From an archaeon (GTDB taxonomy: Archaea > Nanobdellota > Nanobdellia > Woesearchaeales > GW2011-AR9): a stretch of 20,515 nucleotides of DNA. The notes beneath the pieces are model-generated. The model ran no database searches and was not told the origin of the DNA. It was given only the letters and a program-made list of their open reading frames with translations. Within the stretch, counting starts at the first letter, position 1. Every line of letters begins with the position of its first letter. Of the stretch, positions 1 to 6,897 are shown piece by piece. Location: the NCBI GenBank assembly GCA_023266155.1, contig JAHFRS010000003.1:6361-26875 (forward strand), given 5' to 3'. The translations under genes and the position numbers were made by a program.

Positions 1-3
1 TTT

Positions 4-234
4 TTATCCATATTTTTTAAATCCTAATCCCAACGCCATTTCCCGAAAACATTGCCGACAGATATGCAGCCCGTACTTGTTGATATGGCCGCGAACCCGT
101 CCACAATTCTTGCATCGTCTCAGTGAAAAGCCACAGGAACGTTTTTTGGGCTGGTTGAATTTAATAAATTTAGCTTTCTTAATAGGTTTGGCATCTAATT
201 GCTTAAATGCTTTGGCGTAATGGCTGTAACTCAT
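4..234 (-). CDS. rps14: 30S ribosomal protein uS14 (zinc-binding, archaeal type)
   Basis: Small-subunit protein uS14, which sits in the 30S head near the decoding site. The 76-residue product carries the zinc ribbon as C41-x2-C44 and C59-x2-C62, with the family motif CRQCFRE at 59-65. Archaeal S14 is usually about 50-57 residues, so this one has a longer basic N-terminus of roughly 20 residues. The start is supported by an ATGA overlap with the uL5 stop at 231-234. It is the last gene before the left edge; in archaea uS8 would normally follow, outside the window. Family assignment is very secure; the only doubt is whether the N-terminal extension is real. Confidence 0.95.
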   Translation of the reverse strand: MSYSHYAKAFKQLDAKPIKKAKFIKFNQPKKRSCGFSLRRCKNCGRVRGHINKYGLHICRQCFREMALGLGFKKYG

Positions 235-782
235 GGGGCTGCCTCTCTTTCGGTAATTTCTACTCCCAAACTATGGACAAAATCCATAGCGGCCTCTTTG
301 CTGATATGCTGTTTTTTTCCCATAGTTGTAGGGCGGACTTTTCGTTGAGTGATACGAAATCCCGGGCGTTTCAACGTGACGGCCACATCCAAACCTAATA
401 TCTTGAGATCAGGATCATAGGCTAAACCGGGAATATCGATATATTCAGGAATGCCAAAGGAAAAATTACCCTGCCGATCAAAGTTTTTTGCGCAGATGAT
501 GTTACCTTTAGCGGTCAACAGGCGTTTCAGCAGTAGTTCCGCATTTTTTCTGATTGTGACCTTACAGCCAATAGCGAGTCCAGGGCGCAACCCCCATCCG
601 GCAATCCTTTTTGTGGTGATCGTTTTGACCGGTTTAATCGGCGTAGAGATCTTTTCTAACAGCACCAGGCCTTTCTTCAACAGCTCTTCATTCTTTCCTG
701 CGCCCATATTTAACGTAACTTGAGCTACCGAAACGGTTTTCATGGGGTTCACGAAAGCGGTTTTAGTGGTGGTTGTGGCCAT
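231..782 (-). CDS. rpl5: 50S ribosomal protein uL5
   Basis: Large-subunit protein uL5, which binds 5S rRNA in the central protuberance. The open frame extends upstream to 911, but I place the start at 782: the archaeal family begins shortly before the conserved NPM segment (here residues 14-16) and VTLNMGAG (about 24-31). That start lies 4 bases after the eS4 stop, whereas longer versions would run deep into eS4. The resulting 183 residues fit the family. The C-terminal part keeps RPGFRI. It overlaps uS14 by 4 bases, implying translational coupling. Confidence 0.94.
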   Translation of the reverse strand: MATTTTKTAFVNPMKTVSVAQVTLNMGAGKNEELLKKGLVLLEKISTPIKPVKTITTKRIAGWGLRPGLAIGCKVTIRKNAELLLKRLLTAKGNIICAKNFDRQGNFSFGIPEYIDIPGLAYDPDLKILGLDVAVTLKRPGFRITQRKVRPTTMGKKQHISKEAAMDFVHSLGVEITEREAAP

Positions 783-786
783 GGTG

Positions 787-1467
787 TTAGAGAGTGATTT
801 GTGCTGTTTTTTCACCAAGGACAAAGACATACTCTTTACTGGTTTCCACATCTTTGCCTTGAGAGGTATAGACCGCTTCTTGTCCGATAATGATTTTAAG
901 TTGTCCCACATCGCCGCTATGTTTCCCTTTGGTTAAAAAGACGGCGGCGCCAAGCTGTAAGGGGAAAATGGCCTTTACGTTTAATCCTGGCAATTCCATC
1001 ATGATGGTATCACCTACTTTGACTTTCTGCGATAGGATTATATTTTTTCCGTCATGAAGATGCACTTGGACTTTTCCTCCCGGCAAAATCGTTTTCCCGA
1101 TGATCTTACAGGGTTTAAGATTGCTTTCTGCCGCTGGAATCTCCTTGATGATGAGTCGGCCTTTGCTGTCAAGCACGACCCGATAGGATTTCTTCAATAA
1201 TGGAATTGAAATGACGTCAAACAGGCCTACCAGCACGCGATGATCGGTTCTCTTTCGGCCATCAACCAGGATTTCTTGTGTGCATAATAATTTCTTGACT
1301 TCTGCTGCCGTCTGAGCCAGTTTCAGAATATCCCGCAGGATGATACCTAAAGGCAAGCCAAACTCAAAGGGATGGCCGCTCGACGTCGGGTGAAACGTAT
1401 ATTTCCCGCGAATCCGTGGAATGATCCAGCTTTTAGGCGTATTGATGCTCTTCAAGTGATTTTTCAT
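787..1467 (-). CDS. rps4e: 30S ribosomal protein eS4
   Basis: eS4 is a small-subunit protein found only in archaea and eukaryotes, so it fixes the domain of the organism. The 226-residue product begins with the family signature MKNHLK...PKSW, followed by the LPLGIILRD segment, an S4-like RNA-binding region with VDGRKRTD (68-75), and a C-terminal KOW-like region around KGKHSGDVG. Length is normal for archaea (about 235). The first 35 bases overlap the 3' end of the uL24 gene in another frame because uL24 here carries an unusual C-terminal tail. The conserved N-terminus leaves no doubt about the start. Confidence 0.96.
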   Translation of the reverse strand: MKNHLKSINTPKSWIIPRIRGKYTFHPTSSGHPFEFGLPLGIILRDILKLAQTAAEVKKLLCTQEILVDGRKRTDHRVLVGLFDVISIPLLKKSYRVVLDSKGRLIIKEIPAAESNLKPCKIIGKTILPGGKVQVHLHDGKNIILSQKVKVGDTIMMELPGLNVKAIFPLQLGAAVFLTKGKHSGDVGQLKIIIGQEAVYTSQGKDVETSKEYVFVLGEKTAQITL

Positions 1468-1975
1468 GGTGTGTTGTCGCTGTTGTTTTCCTTATTGGTT
1501 TTCCCGATTCAGGTACATTTGATTTTATGGGATTTGATTTTACGGGATTTGCTGTTGATATTGGACTTGAACTGGATTTTAATATCGGGCTTGATTTTGA
1601 TTCTAGTTTTGCTTTACGATACTTATCACCCAAATCCAATTCTAAAATCATCAGATTGTGAGGATGTAAGGGGTATGGCCGTTTCGTACCGTCTTTCTTG
1701 ATCTGCTCAATGCCCGTAACGAATAATTTCCCCCATTTCAGGTCAACTATGTCTACTTTACCTTCCTTTTTGGCGAATTGGCCGCGGAGCAGTTTGACTT
1801 TATCGCCTTTCCTGACCTGCACGTTACGGAAATGATATTTTTTTCTCAGTTCCGGAGAGAGGTGGACATGAACGCTTTTCTGCTTCGTATGCAGCGGAGC
1901 ATGATGAATATATTTATGCTGCTTTCGCGGCTGCGTACTGCTTTTCCACGATGTTGAAAATGAGGGAAGGGCCAT
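1433..1975 (-). CDS. rpl24: 50S ribosomal protein uL24 with long low-complexity tail
   Basis: uL24 is an assembly-initiating large-subunit protein. Residues 1-125 match the archaeal family: PRKQHK (16-21), ELRKKYHFR (42-50), the KOW motif VRKGDKVKLLRGQF (54-67) and HPHN (104-107). Archaeal uL24 normally ends near residue 115-125; here it continues for about 55 residues rich in Ser, Pro, Lys and Thr, partly built from a duplicated 15-base unit at 1519-1548 that gives repeated PVKSN/PIKSN. The tail runs 35 bases into eS4. An AT-rich spacer of 90 bases separates it from uL14 upstream. The core assignment is certain; whether the tail functions is unknown. Confidence 0.95.
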   Translation of the reverse strand: MALPSFSTSWKSSTQPRKQHKYIHHAPLHTKQKSVHVHLSPELRKKYHFRNVQVRKGDKVKLLRGQFAKKEGKVDIVDLKWGKLFVTGIEQIKKDGTKRPYPLHPHNLMILELDLGDKYRKAKLESKSSPILKSSSSPISTANPVKSNPIKSNVPESGKPIRKTTATTHHEKSLEEHQYA

Positions 1976-2065
1976 TGTGATATCCTTATTTTTCTGTATC
2001 TTTACTTTTTATTATATATATTATTATACTGTTTTTATCATTATTTTTTATCATTATTTTTTTCT
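1976..2065 (-). promoter_or_regulatory. AT-rich spacer, possible internal operon promoter
   Basis: This 90-base gap is the longest non-coding stretch inside an otherwise packed operon. On the minus strand it is A-rich, with a TATA-like run at about 2011-2025, roughly 35-50 bases before the uL24 start at 1975. That is compatible with an internal promoter and a short leader. It also contains a 12-base direct repeat (2038-2049 and 2051-2062). Promoter function is inferred from composition and spacing only. Confidence 0.4.
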
Positions 2066-2467
2066 TTATACTACCATACTTGCAACCTTGCCCACGGCAG
2101 GCCAACGGTCCACGATTTCTTTAGCAATCGGGCCTTTGAAAATCGTGCCTTTCGGATTGCCTTTATCATCTTTTAACACCACGGCGGCATTATCTTCAAA
2201 CTGAACTCTCGTGCCATCAGCCCGGCGAAATTCCTTGCGTTGACGGACAATAACGGCGGGAACAACAGTCTTTCTCATCTCTAATTTACCTTTCTTTACC
2301 GAACCTAGGATCATGTCGCCAATACCGGCAGCCGGAACACGCCCACGAACAGTTTTGTGTCCTTTTACGGCTACAATTTTAAGCAGTTTCGCACCGGAAT
2401 TGTCGCAGACTTCCAGTGTACCCTGCAGCGGCAGTGGCCGACCAACTCGACTTGAGAGTGCTTTCAT
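2066..2467 (-). CDS. rpl14: 50S ribosomal protein uL14
   Basis: uL14 is a large-subunit protein at the intersubunit face, contacting helix 14 of 16S rRNA. The 133-residue product shows the family pattern TLEVCDNSGAK (17-27), a central GIGDMI segment and the C-terminal GPIAKEI segment. It overlaps uS17 by 4 bases (ATGA at 2464-2467). Length is typical for archaea. Nothing is odd in the protein; the spacer after its stop is noted separately. Confidence 0.97.
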   Translation of the reverse strand: MKALSSRVGRPLPLQGTLEVCDNSGAKLLKIVAVKGHKTVRGRVPAAGIGDMILGSVKKGKLEMRKTVVPAVIVRQRKEFRRADGTRVQFEDNAAVVLKDDKGNPKGTIFKGPIAKEIVDRWPAVGKVASMVV

Positions 2468-2835
2468 GAATTCACCTGAAGACTATTTTTTTGAATCTTT
2501 TGAATGATAACATGATGCTTCGTTTTACTTAACGGCTTGGTTTTTGCCACCAGCACTTCCTCACCAATCTGAGCATTCAGGCAGGAAGGATTATGAACTC
2601 GCATCCGTGACCGCCGCAATTCTACCCGCTCATATTTAGGGACCTGATGAGAGCTGAACCATTCAATGGTCGCGGAACGATTGATGTCCCGCTTCACGAC
2701 TTTTCCCCGGAAAAGTTCTTTCTTTACCGTAATTTCACCGTGAAAAGGACATTTTCTGTCAGTACAAGGCTGTTGCAGCCCAGGTATTCCCAGTACCGTT
2801 CTTGGTATCATTTTCGTTGTGGTTGTCATTGCCAT
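2464..2835 (-). CDS. rps17: 30S ribosomal protein uS17
   Basis: uS17 is a primary 16S rRNA-binding protein with an OB fold. The 123-residue product has the archaeal signature C-x4-CPFHG (residues 24-33), PKYERVE (66-72), HNPSC (81-85) and the end of the OB fold PLSKTKHH. Two starts are possible: ATG at 2835, preceded at a workable distance by a purine-rich GGAAGAGAG stretch, or ATG at 2829, which forms an ATGA overlap with the Rpp29 stop. The two differ by two residues. Identity is secure. Confidence 0.95.
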   Translation of the reverse strand: MAMTTTTKMIPRTVLGIPGLQQPCTDRKCPFHGEITVKKELFRGKVVKRDINRSATIEWFSSHQVPKYERVELRRSRMRVHNPSCLNAQIGEEVLVAKTKPLSKTKHHVIIQKIQKNSLQVNS

Positions 2836-3083
2836 TTTATTCTCTCTTCCGGCCGGCCCAGCAATTCCTTCCCAGGAACGATGGTGCCGTTGATATTCAT
2901 CGTGATTGTATTTTTCAGCAGCATTTTCTTTTTCCCCTGCTGGCGGATAGTAATGGTCATTTTGGTTTCATTGATGATGATCCCTTTCATGCCGCGAACA
3001 CTGGCGTTGGACGATTCTACCACTTCCACTTCCCGGCCAATCAATTCCCCAGCCAGGATTTTTTTCATTCCTGCGCGGCTCAT
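2826..3083 (-). CDS. rnp1: Ribonuclease P protein component 1 (Rpp29/Pop4)
   Basis: Protein subunit of archaeal RNase P, the ribonucleoprotein that removes the 5' leader of precursor tRNAs; homologous to eukaryotic Pop4/Rpp29. The 85-residue product has the Sm-like barrel pattern: LIGREVEVVESSN (14-26), GIIINETKMT (34-43), and a Lys-rich strand followed by LLKN. The position between SUI1 and uS17 is the standard archaeal location. ATGA overlaps on both sides (3080-3083 with aIF1; 2826-2829 possible with uS17) point to coupled translation. Confidence 0.93.
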   Translation of the reverse strand: MSRAGMKKILAGELIGREVEVVESSNASVRGMKGIIINETKMTITIRQQGKKKMLLKNTITMNINGTIVPGKELLGRPEERIKWQ

Positions 3084-3394
3084 GAATACGCGTTAACCTC
3101 AATGGTTTCCTCAGGAAATCCCAGGTCAACCAACGCTGCTTTCATTCTGGCGGTATGATCGCCTTGTAACTCGATTTCGCCACTTTTAGCCGTGCCACCA
3201 CAGGCAAACTTGTTTTTCAAGGCCCGGAAGATTTCGTCCAGGTTAACCTCTTTGCCCACGCCGCTGATGATCGTATATTTTTTTCCAAATTTTTTTTTCT
3301 CAATCCGCACGCTGATTTTTTGCTGTTCGCGCGCAATCGTCGCACAGACACAAAGGTCTTGCGGCAAGCCACATTGGTTGCAGACTCCCACCAT
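3080..3394 (-). CDS. Translation initiation factor aIF1 (SUI1 family)
   Basis: Archaeal counterpart of eIF1; it binds the 30S P-site region and controls start-codon fidelity. The 104-residue protein has an N-terminal four-cysteine zinc ribbon (C5, C8, C15, C17) followed by the SUI1 fold, with KKYTIISG (38-45), the basic loop FACGGTAK (63-70) and EIELQGDH (73-80). Length is typical. It lies between uL29 (3-base gap) and Rpp29 (4-base overlap), as in other archaeal operons. Confidence 0.95.
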   Translation of the reverse strand: MVGVCNQCGLPQDLCVCATIAREQQKISVRIEKKKFGKKYTIISGVGKEVNLDEIFRALKNKFACGGTAKSGEIELQGDHTARMKAALVDLGFPEETIEVNAYS

Positions 3395-3397
3395 CGT

Positions 3398-3598
3398 TTA
3401 CCTGCGAACCTCCTGTTCTTTTAATAACGTATGCACTCGGGCAATGTTTTTCTTTGTTTTTTTAAGATTGCCGGGATTGGCCGGATTAACTCCCGTAGCG
3501 ACACCGGCATTGAGTTTCAGCAGCTCTTTACGCAATTCGGCAAGACGCGTCAGGAGTTGTTCAGCAGACAGAGTTCGCCATTCACTGATTGTTTTCAT
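3398..3598 (-). CDS. rpl29: 50S ribosomal protein uL29
   Basis: uL29 is a small helical hairpin protein near the peptide exit tunnel, where SRP docks. The 66-residue product has the expected pattern: a first helix with LLTRLAELRKELLKL (15-29), a short loop, then a Lys-rich second helix with KKTKKNIARVHTLL. The start overlaps the uS3 stop by 4 bases (ATGA, 3595-3598). Length is normal for archaea. Confidence 0.94.
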   Translation of the reverse strand: MKTISEWRTLSAEQLLTRLAELRKELLKLNAGVATGVNPANPGNLKKTKKNIARVHTLLKEQEVRR

Positions 3599-4518
3599 GA
3601 TTTTTCCTCGATCACTGTTGATTGTTCTGATGGTTGTTCTGATGATTGTTCTGATGATTGTTGTGGCGATTGTTCTGAGTGATATGTTTCACTGGTGATT
3701 TCACTGCTGATCTCCGCGTCTGGTTCCTGCGCCGCAGAGGGAACTTGATCCTCGGCGAGAACTTTGGGCACTGGTTGATGGGCTGCGTGGGATTGATCTG
3801 CCGCCGTTCCCAGAGTTCCTTCCCCTTTCTTCTTCACAGTTTTTTTACGTGGCGGCCGCTTTTTCTTAACTTTCTTTTCTTCTTCTGCCACCACGGGAAT
3901 TTCCTCGTCTGATTTCACGGACTGTTCCAGGATTTCAATATGATCCGGCAATTTCAAGCCCGGCGGCATGATCGCGACTTTAATACCGATAATTCCACTT
4001 TTCAACAAGGCACTGGCTTGAGCGGAACGCACTCCTTCCACCGCGATATCGCCACATTTTTTTAAGTACCCCTGATAAAACCGCCAGCTTTTCGCTCGCG
4101 CTCCGGGAATTTTGCCGGAGATGATCAATTCCACGCCTAAAGCGCCGGAATTAATCACATTTTCCATGATTTTATGTCCCACACTTTTAAAACGAGCCGA
4201 ACCAAACCGTTCCAACGACGAAGCGATTTTTTCTGCCACCATCTGGGCGTCCAGGAACGGATCTTTCACTTCATTAATTTCAATCTGCGGATTTTCCAGA
4301 CTAAATTCTTTTTTCAGGATGCGGGTTAAATCTTTAATATTGGCTCCCCGGGAACCGACCACTAAACTTGGCCGGCTGGTATAGATGATGATCTTTTCAC
4401 CCAGCGGGATTTTCTTGAGTTTAATCTGGGAGATGCCGACATTATTAAGCCGGCTGCGAATGTACTTCTTAAGGTAGTACTCTTTCGTTTTCTGGATAAT
4501 GAAAGTACGTTCAATCAT
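3595..4518 (-). CDS. rps3: 30S ribosomal protein uS3 with extended repetitive tail
   Basis: uS3 lines the mRNA entry channel. The 307-residue protein has a type-2 KH domain with VVGSRGANI (53-61), then the S3 C-terminal domain with SGKIPGARAKSW (134-145) and a region ending PPGLKLPDHIE (185-195). Beyond about residue 200 comes a tail of roughly 105 residues: a Lys/Arg block (215-232), an acidic/polar linker, and five SEQS-like tetrapeptides (281-300) encoded by a 12-base tandem repeat at 3620-3679. Many archaeal S3 proteins have variable acidic/basic tails, but the tetrapeptide expansion looks local. uL22 ends 15 bases upstream of the start. Confidence 0.96.
   Translation of the reverse strand: MIERTFIIQKTKEYYLKKYIRSRLNNVGISQIKLKKIPLGEKIIIYTSRPSLVVGSRGANIKDLTRILKKEFSLENPQIEINEVKDPFLDAQMVAEKIASSLERFGSARFKSVGHKIMENVINSGALGVELIISGKIPGARAKSWRFYQGYLKKCGDIAVEGVRSAQASALLKSGIIGIKVAIMPPGLKLPDHIEILEQSVKSDEEIPVVAEEEKKVKKKRPPRKKTVKKKGEGTLGTAADQSHAAHQPVPKVLAEDQVPSAAQEPDAEISSEITSETYHSEQSPQQSSEQSSEQPSEQSTVIEEKS
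3620..3679 (-). repeat. Five 12-bp tandem repeats in the uS3 tail
   Basis: Five consecutive 12-base units (3620-3631, 3632-3643, 3644-3655, 3656-3667, 3668-3679) read GATTGTTCTGAT with one to several substitutions on the plus strand. On the coding minus strand each gives a tetrapeptide of SEQS type. In-frame unit length means copy number can change without breaking uS3. Confidence 0.9.
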
Positions 4519-4533
4519 GGTTTTTTTCTCGGG

Positions 4534-5091
4534 TTATCTTTTATTTGTTTCGTTATTTTTTTTCTCCGTTGATGTTTTTGACGCGCCTTTCTGCTGGAAT
4601 TTTTTGTGTTTCGCTTCGATTTTGCTTTCGCCCCGACGCTCTTTCACTTCGATATCTAAATTGCTGGATTTGGCCGCGCCGGGAACTCGCCCCCCGCGTT
4701 GCGGAATGGACGCTTTATTAGCCATTAATTTCGTGATTTTTAAGATAGTTGTATTTAGTCCCTTCACCTGAGCATTAGCTTCCACATTCTTAACCAGTTT
4801 CAGGATTTCTTTTGCGGCTTTAATGGGATACCGCCCCGGACCCATGCCGGGCTTATGCCCCAAATCAAAATTAAATCGGGGGTGAGGGACCGCTCGCTCT
4901 AACTGAATGACTTCCTGTAAATATTTCTTTGCGGCGGCTGTATTTTTATACCGGATGGCGTGACAGACCATCGTGGCATGCTTGGTGGAAATGGGAAGAT
5001 CTCGGGCTCGGGCTATCGCCGAGGGAGCCGGTGCGGGAGCACTTTTCTCTGTTTCGTTTTTCCGTGCTGTTGCTGTAAGGAGGTCTGCCAT
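4534..5091 (-). CDS. rpl22: 50S ribosomal protein uL22
   Basis: uL22 extends a hairpin into the peptide exit tunnel. I place the start at ATG 5091, 4 bases after the uS19 stop; the frame is open to 5148 but that would overlap uS19 heavily. The 185-residue product has an Ala/Pro-rich N-terminus, then the family core: ISTKHATMVCHAIRYK, the GRYPIKAAKEILKLVKN segment, and the tunnel hairpin with GGRVPGAAKSS. The C-terminal ~30 residues are a Lys/Glu/Asn-rich tail. Archaeal uL22 is usually about 150-155 residues, so both ends are somewhat extended. Confidence 0.93.
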   Translation of the reverse strand: MADLLTATARKNETEKSAPAPAPSAIARARDLPISTKHATMVCHAIRYKNTAAAKKYLQEVIQLERAVPHPRFNFDLGHKPGMGPGRYPIKAAKEILKLVKNVEANAQVKGLNTTILKITKLMANKASIPQRGGRVPGAAKSSNLDIEVKERRGESKIEAKHKKFQQKGASKTSTEKKNNETNKR

Positions 5092-5095
5092 GGTT

Positions 5096-5476
5096 TTATC
5101 GTGCTGAGACTGCTTTACTTGATCTGGTGGCGCCAATGCCGGCGGCACTATGTTTCACTGATTTTCTGGTCATGACAAATTCGCCCAGACGATGCCCCAG
5201 CATTTCTATCGTAATGATGACGGGAATGAATTCTTTCCCGTTATGAACTTTGATACTCTTCCCCAACATCGCCGGGATGATCACCATCTCGCGGCAATGA
5301 GTGCGAATGTTACGATGATTACTATTGACTTTCTGCAGCAGCCGTTTCTGTAAATCAGTAAATCCGCGTTCTAATGATCGTCGTGTTCTGGCCGGAACTA
5401 ACGGCAGGAAATCTCGCAATTCCATCCGCTTGACTTCTTCTTCCGTTTTCCCATACCAGTGAAATTCTTTGGCCAT
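5096..5476 (-). CDS. rps19: 30S ribosomal protein uS19
   Basis: uS19 is in the 30S head, contacting the large subunit. The 126-residue protein carries the archaeal signature: EFHWYGKT at the N-terminus, LPLVPARTRRSL (25-36), THCREMVIIP, the central KVHNGKEF and the C-terminal MLGHRLGEF segment. Length fits archaeal uS19. Unusually, the gene upstream is not uL2 but a two-gene insertion; the 27-base spacer before the start (5477-5503) begins at the 10-bp direct repeat described in the findings. Confidence 0.96.
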   Translation of the reverse strand: MAKEFHWYGKTEEEVKRMELRDFLPLVPARTRRSLERGFTDLQKRLLQKVNSNHRNIRTHCREMVIIPAMLGKSIKVHNGKEFIPVIITIEMLGHRLGEFVMTRKSVKHSAAGIGATRSSKAVSAR

Positions 5477-5502
5477 TTTTATAGTAGCGGTGCTAATTTA
5501 TT

Positions 5503-5512
5503 TTTACCTATT
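5503..5512. repeat. 10-bp direct repeat, downstream copy bounding the insertion
   Basis: TTTACCTATT (plus strand) occurs here and at 6185-6194, exactly 682 bp apart. Both copies span the stop codon of a gene that ends Asn-Arg-TAA: the small membrane protein here and uL2 at the other copy. The bases on both sides differ, so the match is exactly 10 bp. Confidence 0.75.
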
Positions 5513-5914
5513 TATTGAATTGTTTGTCGATGATTTATATTTATTTCCCGGATCCCAGAGGACTTTTACCGTTCCGTCAGGAAATAGTTCTCGTTCGGCA
5601 ACTGCAAACCGAACCAGCTCTGCCAAGTGACGATAATAAGTCCACTCACATTGTGTTTCAATTTCATTTATTTTGAGCTCTCTTGCGGTAAATGGGAGAG
5701 CAATTCCAGCGACGTATCGACGATCTTTGATTGCAAACGATCTCGTAAATGTTAGTTCAGGCCTACACTCTTTTTCTGTGTTGATGATTTCCTCCCTGTC
5801 CACTCTGCGTCCAGTATAAAAATCATTGGAAGAACCATATACGATGCATCCCAGAAAACCAATCTGTGCGATACCGACTAAACCACCTGCGATTTCTGTT
5901 AGTGTTAAAGCCAT
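5504..5914 (-). CDS. Small membrane-anchored protein inserted in the ribosomal operon
   Basis: Not recognised. With the start at 5914 the product is 136 residues: a hydrophobic N-terminal segment (about residues 3-26, rich in Ile, Gly, Leu) that reads as a signal anchor, then a soluble domain with alternating charged residues and a Tyr/Trp/Arg-rich patch about halfway (CEWTYYRHLAELVRF). The start is 2 bases after the stop of the lipobox gene; an alternative ATG at 5941 would add nine residues (MRRRD...) and overlap that gene by 25 bases. It is AT-richer than the ribosomal genes around it. Co-transcription with uL2 and uS19 is implied by spacing. It probably acts at the membrane together with its lipobox neighbour, but no function can be stated. 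Confidence 0.7.
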   Translation of the reverse strand: MALTLTEIAGGLVGIAQIGFLGCIVYGSSNDFYTGRRVDREEIINTEKECRPELTFTRSFAIKDRRYVAGIALPFTARELKINEIETQCEWTYYRHLAELVRFAVAERELFPDGTVKVLWDPGNKYKSSTNNSINR

Positions 5915-5916
5915 GT

Positions 5917-6183
5917 TTACCAGCACATCCCTCCTGCGCATTCGAAATAACTCTTATACTGAGGTTGATACAAACATTTTGCATCAACGATTTTAGTGCT
6001 TATAGATTCCTGATCCCATTTAAATTCAGCTATATATGTAGTCCTAACTTTTTCTTCGATGGTTCTAACACAACGAACATCATTTAGGAAAAAGTTTACA
6101 TCGTATTGATGAATATTATCCCTACTGTAACAACTAGCTAAAGCAAGTGCTCCTGATAATGCAATTGATTTGATAATGTTCAT
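5917..6183 (-). CDS. Putative lipobox-containing lipoprotein inserted in the ribosomal operon
   Basis: Small exported protein of unknown function, 88 residues. The N-terminus is a textbook bacterial-type lipoprotein signal: a short charged start (K5), a hydrophobic stretch (about 7-16), and lipobox L15-A16-S17-C18. The mature part would be about 71 residues with four further cysteines (C38, C70, C82, C87), which suggests disulfides. It starts 2 bases after the uL2 stop (TAA-AC-ATG), and the same ten bases GGTAAACATG recur at its own 3' junction with the next gene. G+C around 5941-6000 is about 32%, against about 55% in a sample of uL2. A signal peptidase II gene is present in the same window (17383-17823), which could process it. 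Confidence 0.72.
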   Translation of the reverse strand: MNIIKSIALSGALALASCYSRDNIHQYDVNFFLNDVRCVRTIEEKVRTTYIAEFKWDQESISTKIVDAKCLYQPQYKSYFECAGGMCW

Positions 6184-6184
6184 G

Positions 6185-6194
6185 TTTACCTATT
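6185..6194. repeat. 10-bp direct repeat, uL2-side copy
   Basis: Partner of 5503-5512. It includes the last two sense codons and the stop of uL2, so removing the 682 bp between the two copies would leave uL2 intact and place it 27 bases upstream of uS19, the normal archaeal arrangement. Confidence 0.75.
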
Positions 6195-6890
6195 CTTCCT
6201 CCCTGTCCTTCTTGGTGCGATCTTTCCCACTTTTCGTCCCGGCGGCGCATCACGTGGTGATTGAGTTGGCCGGCCTTTGGTATGGGACCCTTTCCCGCCA
6301 AAAGGATGATCGACCGCATTCATGGATATTCCGCAGACATGAGGATATAATTTATTTCTGGCCCGCATACGATGATAGTGAGTTCCGGCTTTCAGGAATG
6401 GTTTTTCCGGTCGGCCCGATCCCGCGACGACGCCAATAGCGGCGCGGCACTGTGGTAAAAATAATTTTTCACGCCGTGAAGGCAACTTGATCAACACACC
6501 CTGTTCCGTCTTGGCGATGACACGGGCAAATGTTCCTGAGGCGCGAACGATTTTCCCGCCATCTCCCGGATGCAGTTCGAGGTTATGCACCGCTGTCCCT
6601 TCGGGAATGGCTGACAGTGGCAAGACATTGCCGAGACGTACATCTGTCGTTCCCAGTGCAACTTGATCTTGCACTTTTAATCCTTCCGGCGCAAAGGCTA
6701 ACGTACTTTCGCCATTTGGTAAGGCGATTTCCATCAATGGCGCGCTATGTCCAGCACAATGAACCAGATCCGTCACGATTCCTGTCGTCTCTTGAGGATA
6801 ATGTTTGACTTCACCCAGGAAGCGAAAGCTGGGAGAGCGATACGTATTTGTTCCTCGTCCCCGTCGTTGCTGAATTAAATTTTTACCCAT
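6186..6890 (-). CDS. rpl2: 50S ribosomal protein uL2
   Basis: uL2 is a core large-subunit protein next to the peptidyl-transferase centre. The 234-residue product has the archaeal N-terminus (MGKNLIQQRRGRG), an OB-type domain with VHNLELHPGDGG (101-112), an SH3-like domain with RAAIGVVAGSGR (149-160), and the signature GISMNAVDHPFGG (187-199), in which H195 corresponds to the conserved histidine of the family. Length is normal for archaea. It ends two bases before the inserted lipobox gene instead of before uS19. A 7-base gap separates it from uL23. Confidence 0.97.
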   Translation of the reverse strand: MGKNLIQQRRGRGTNTYRSPSFRFLGEVKHYPQETTGIVTDLVHCAGHSAPLMEIALPNGESTLAFAPEGLKVQDQVALGTTDVRLGNVLPLSAIPEGTAVHNLELHPGDGGKIVRASGTFARVIAKTEQGVLIKLPSRREKLFLPQCRAAIGVVAGSGRPEKPFLKAGTHYHRMRARNKLYPHVCGISMNAVDHPFGGKGSHTKGRPTQSPRDAPPGRKVGKIAPRRTGRKNR

Positions 6891-6897
6891 GATCCAC

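Noticed and set aside
231..911. Long form of uL5 starting at 911
   Set aside because: It would overlap eS4 by 125 bases and add residues absent from the family; the start at 782 fits length and spacing.
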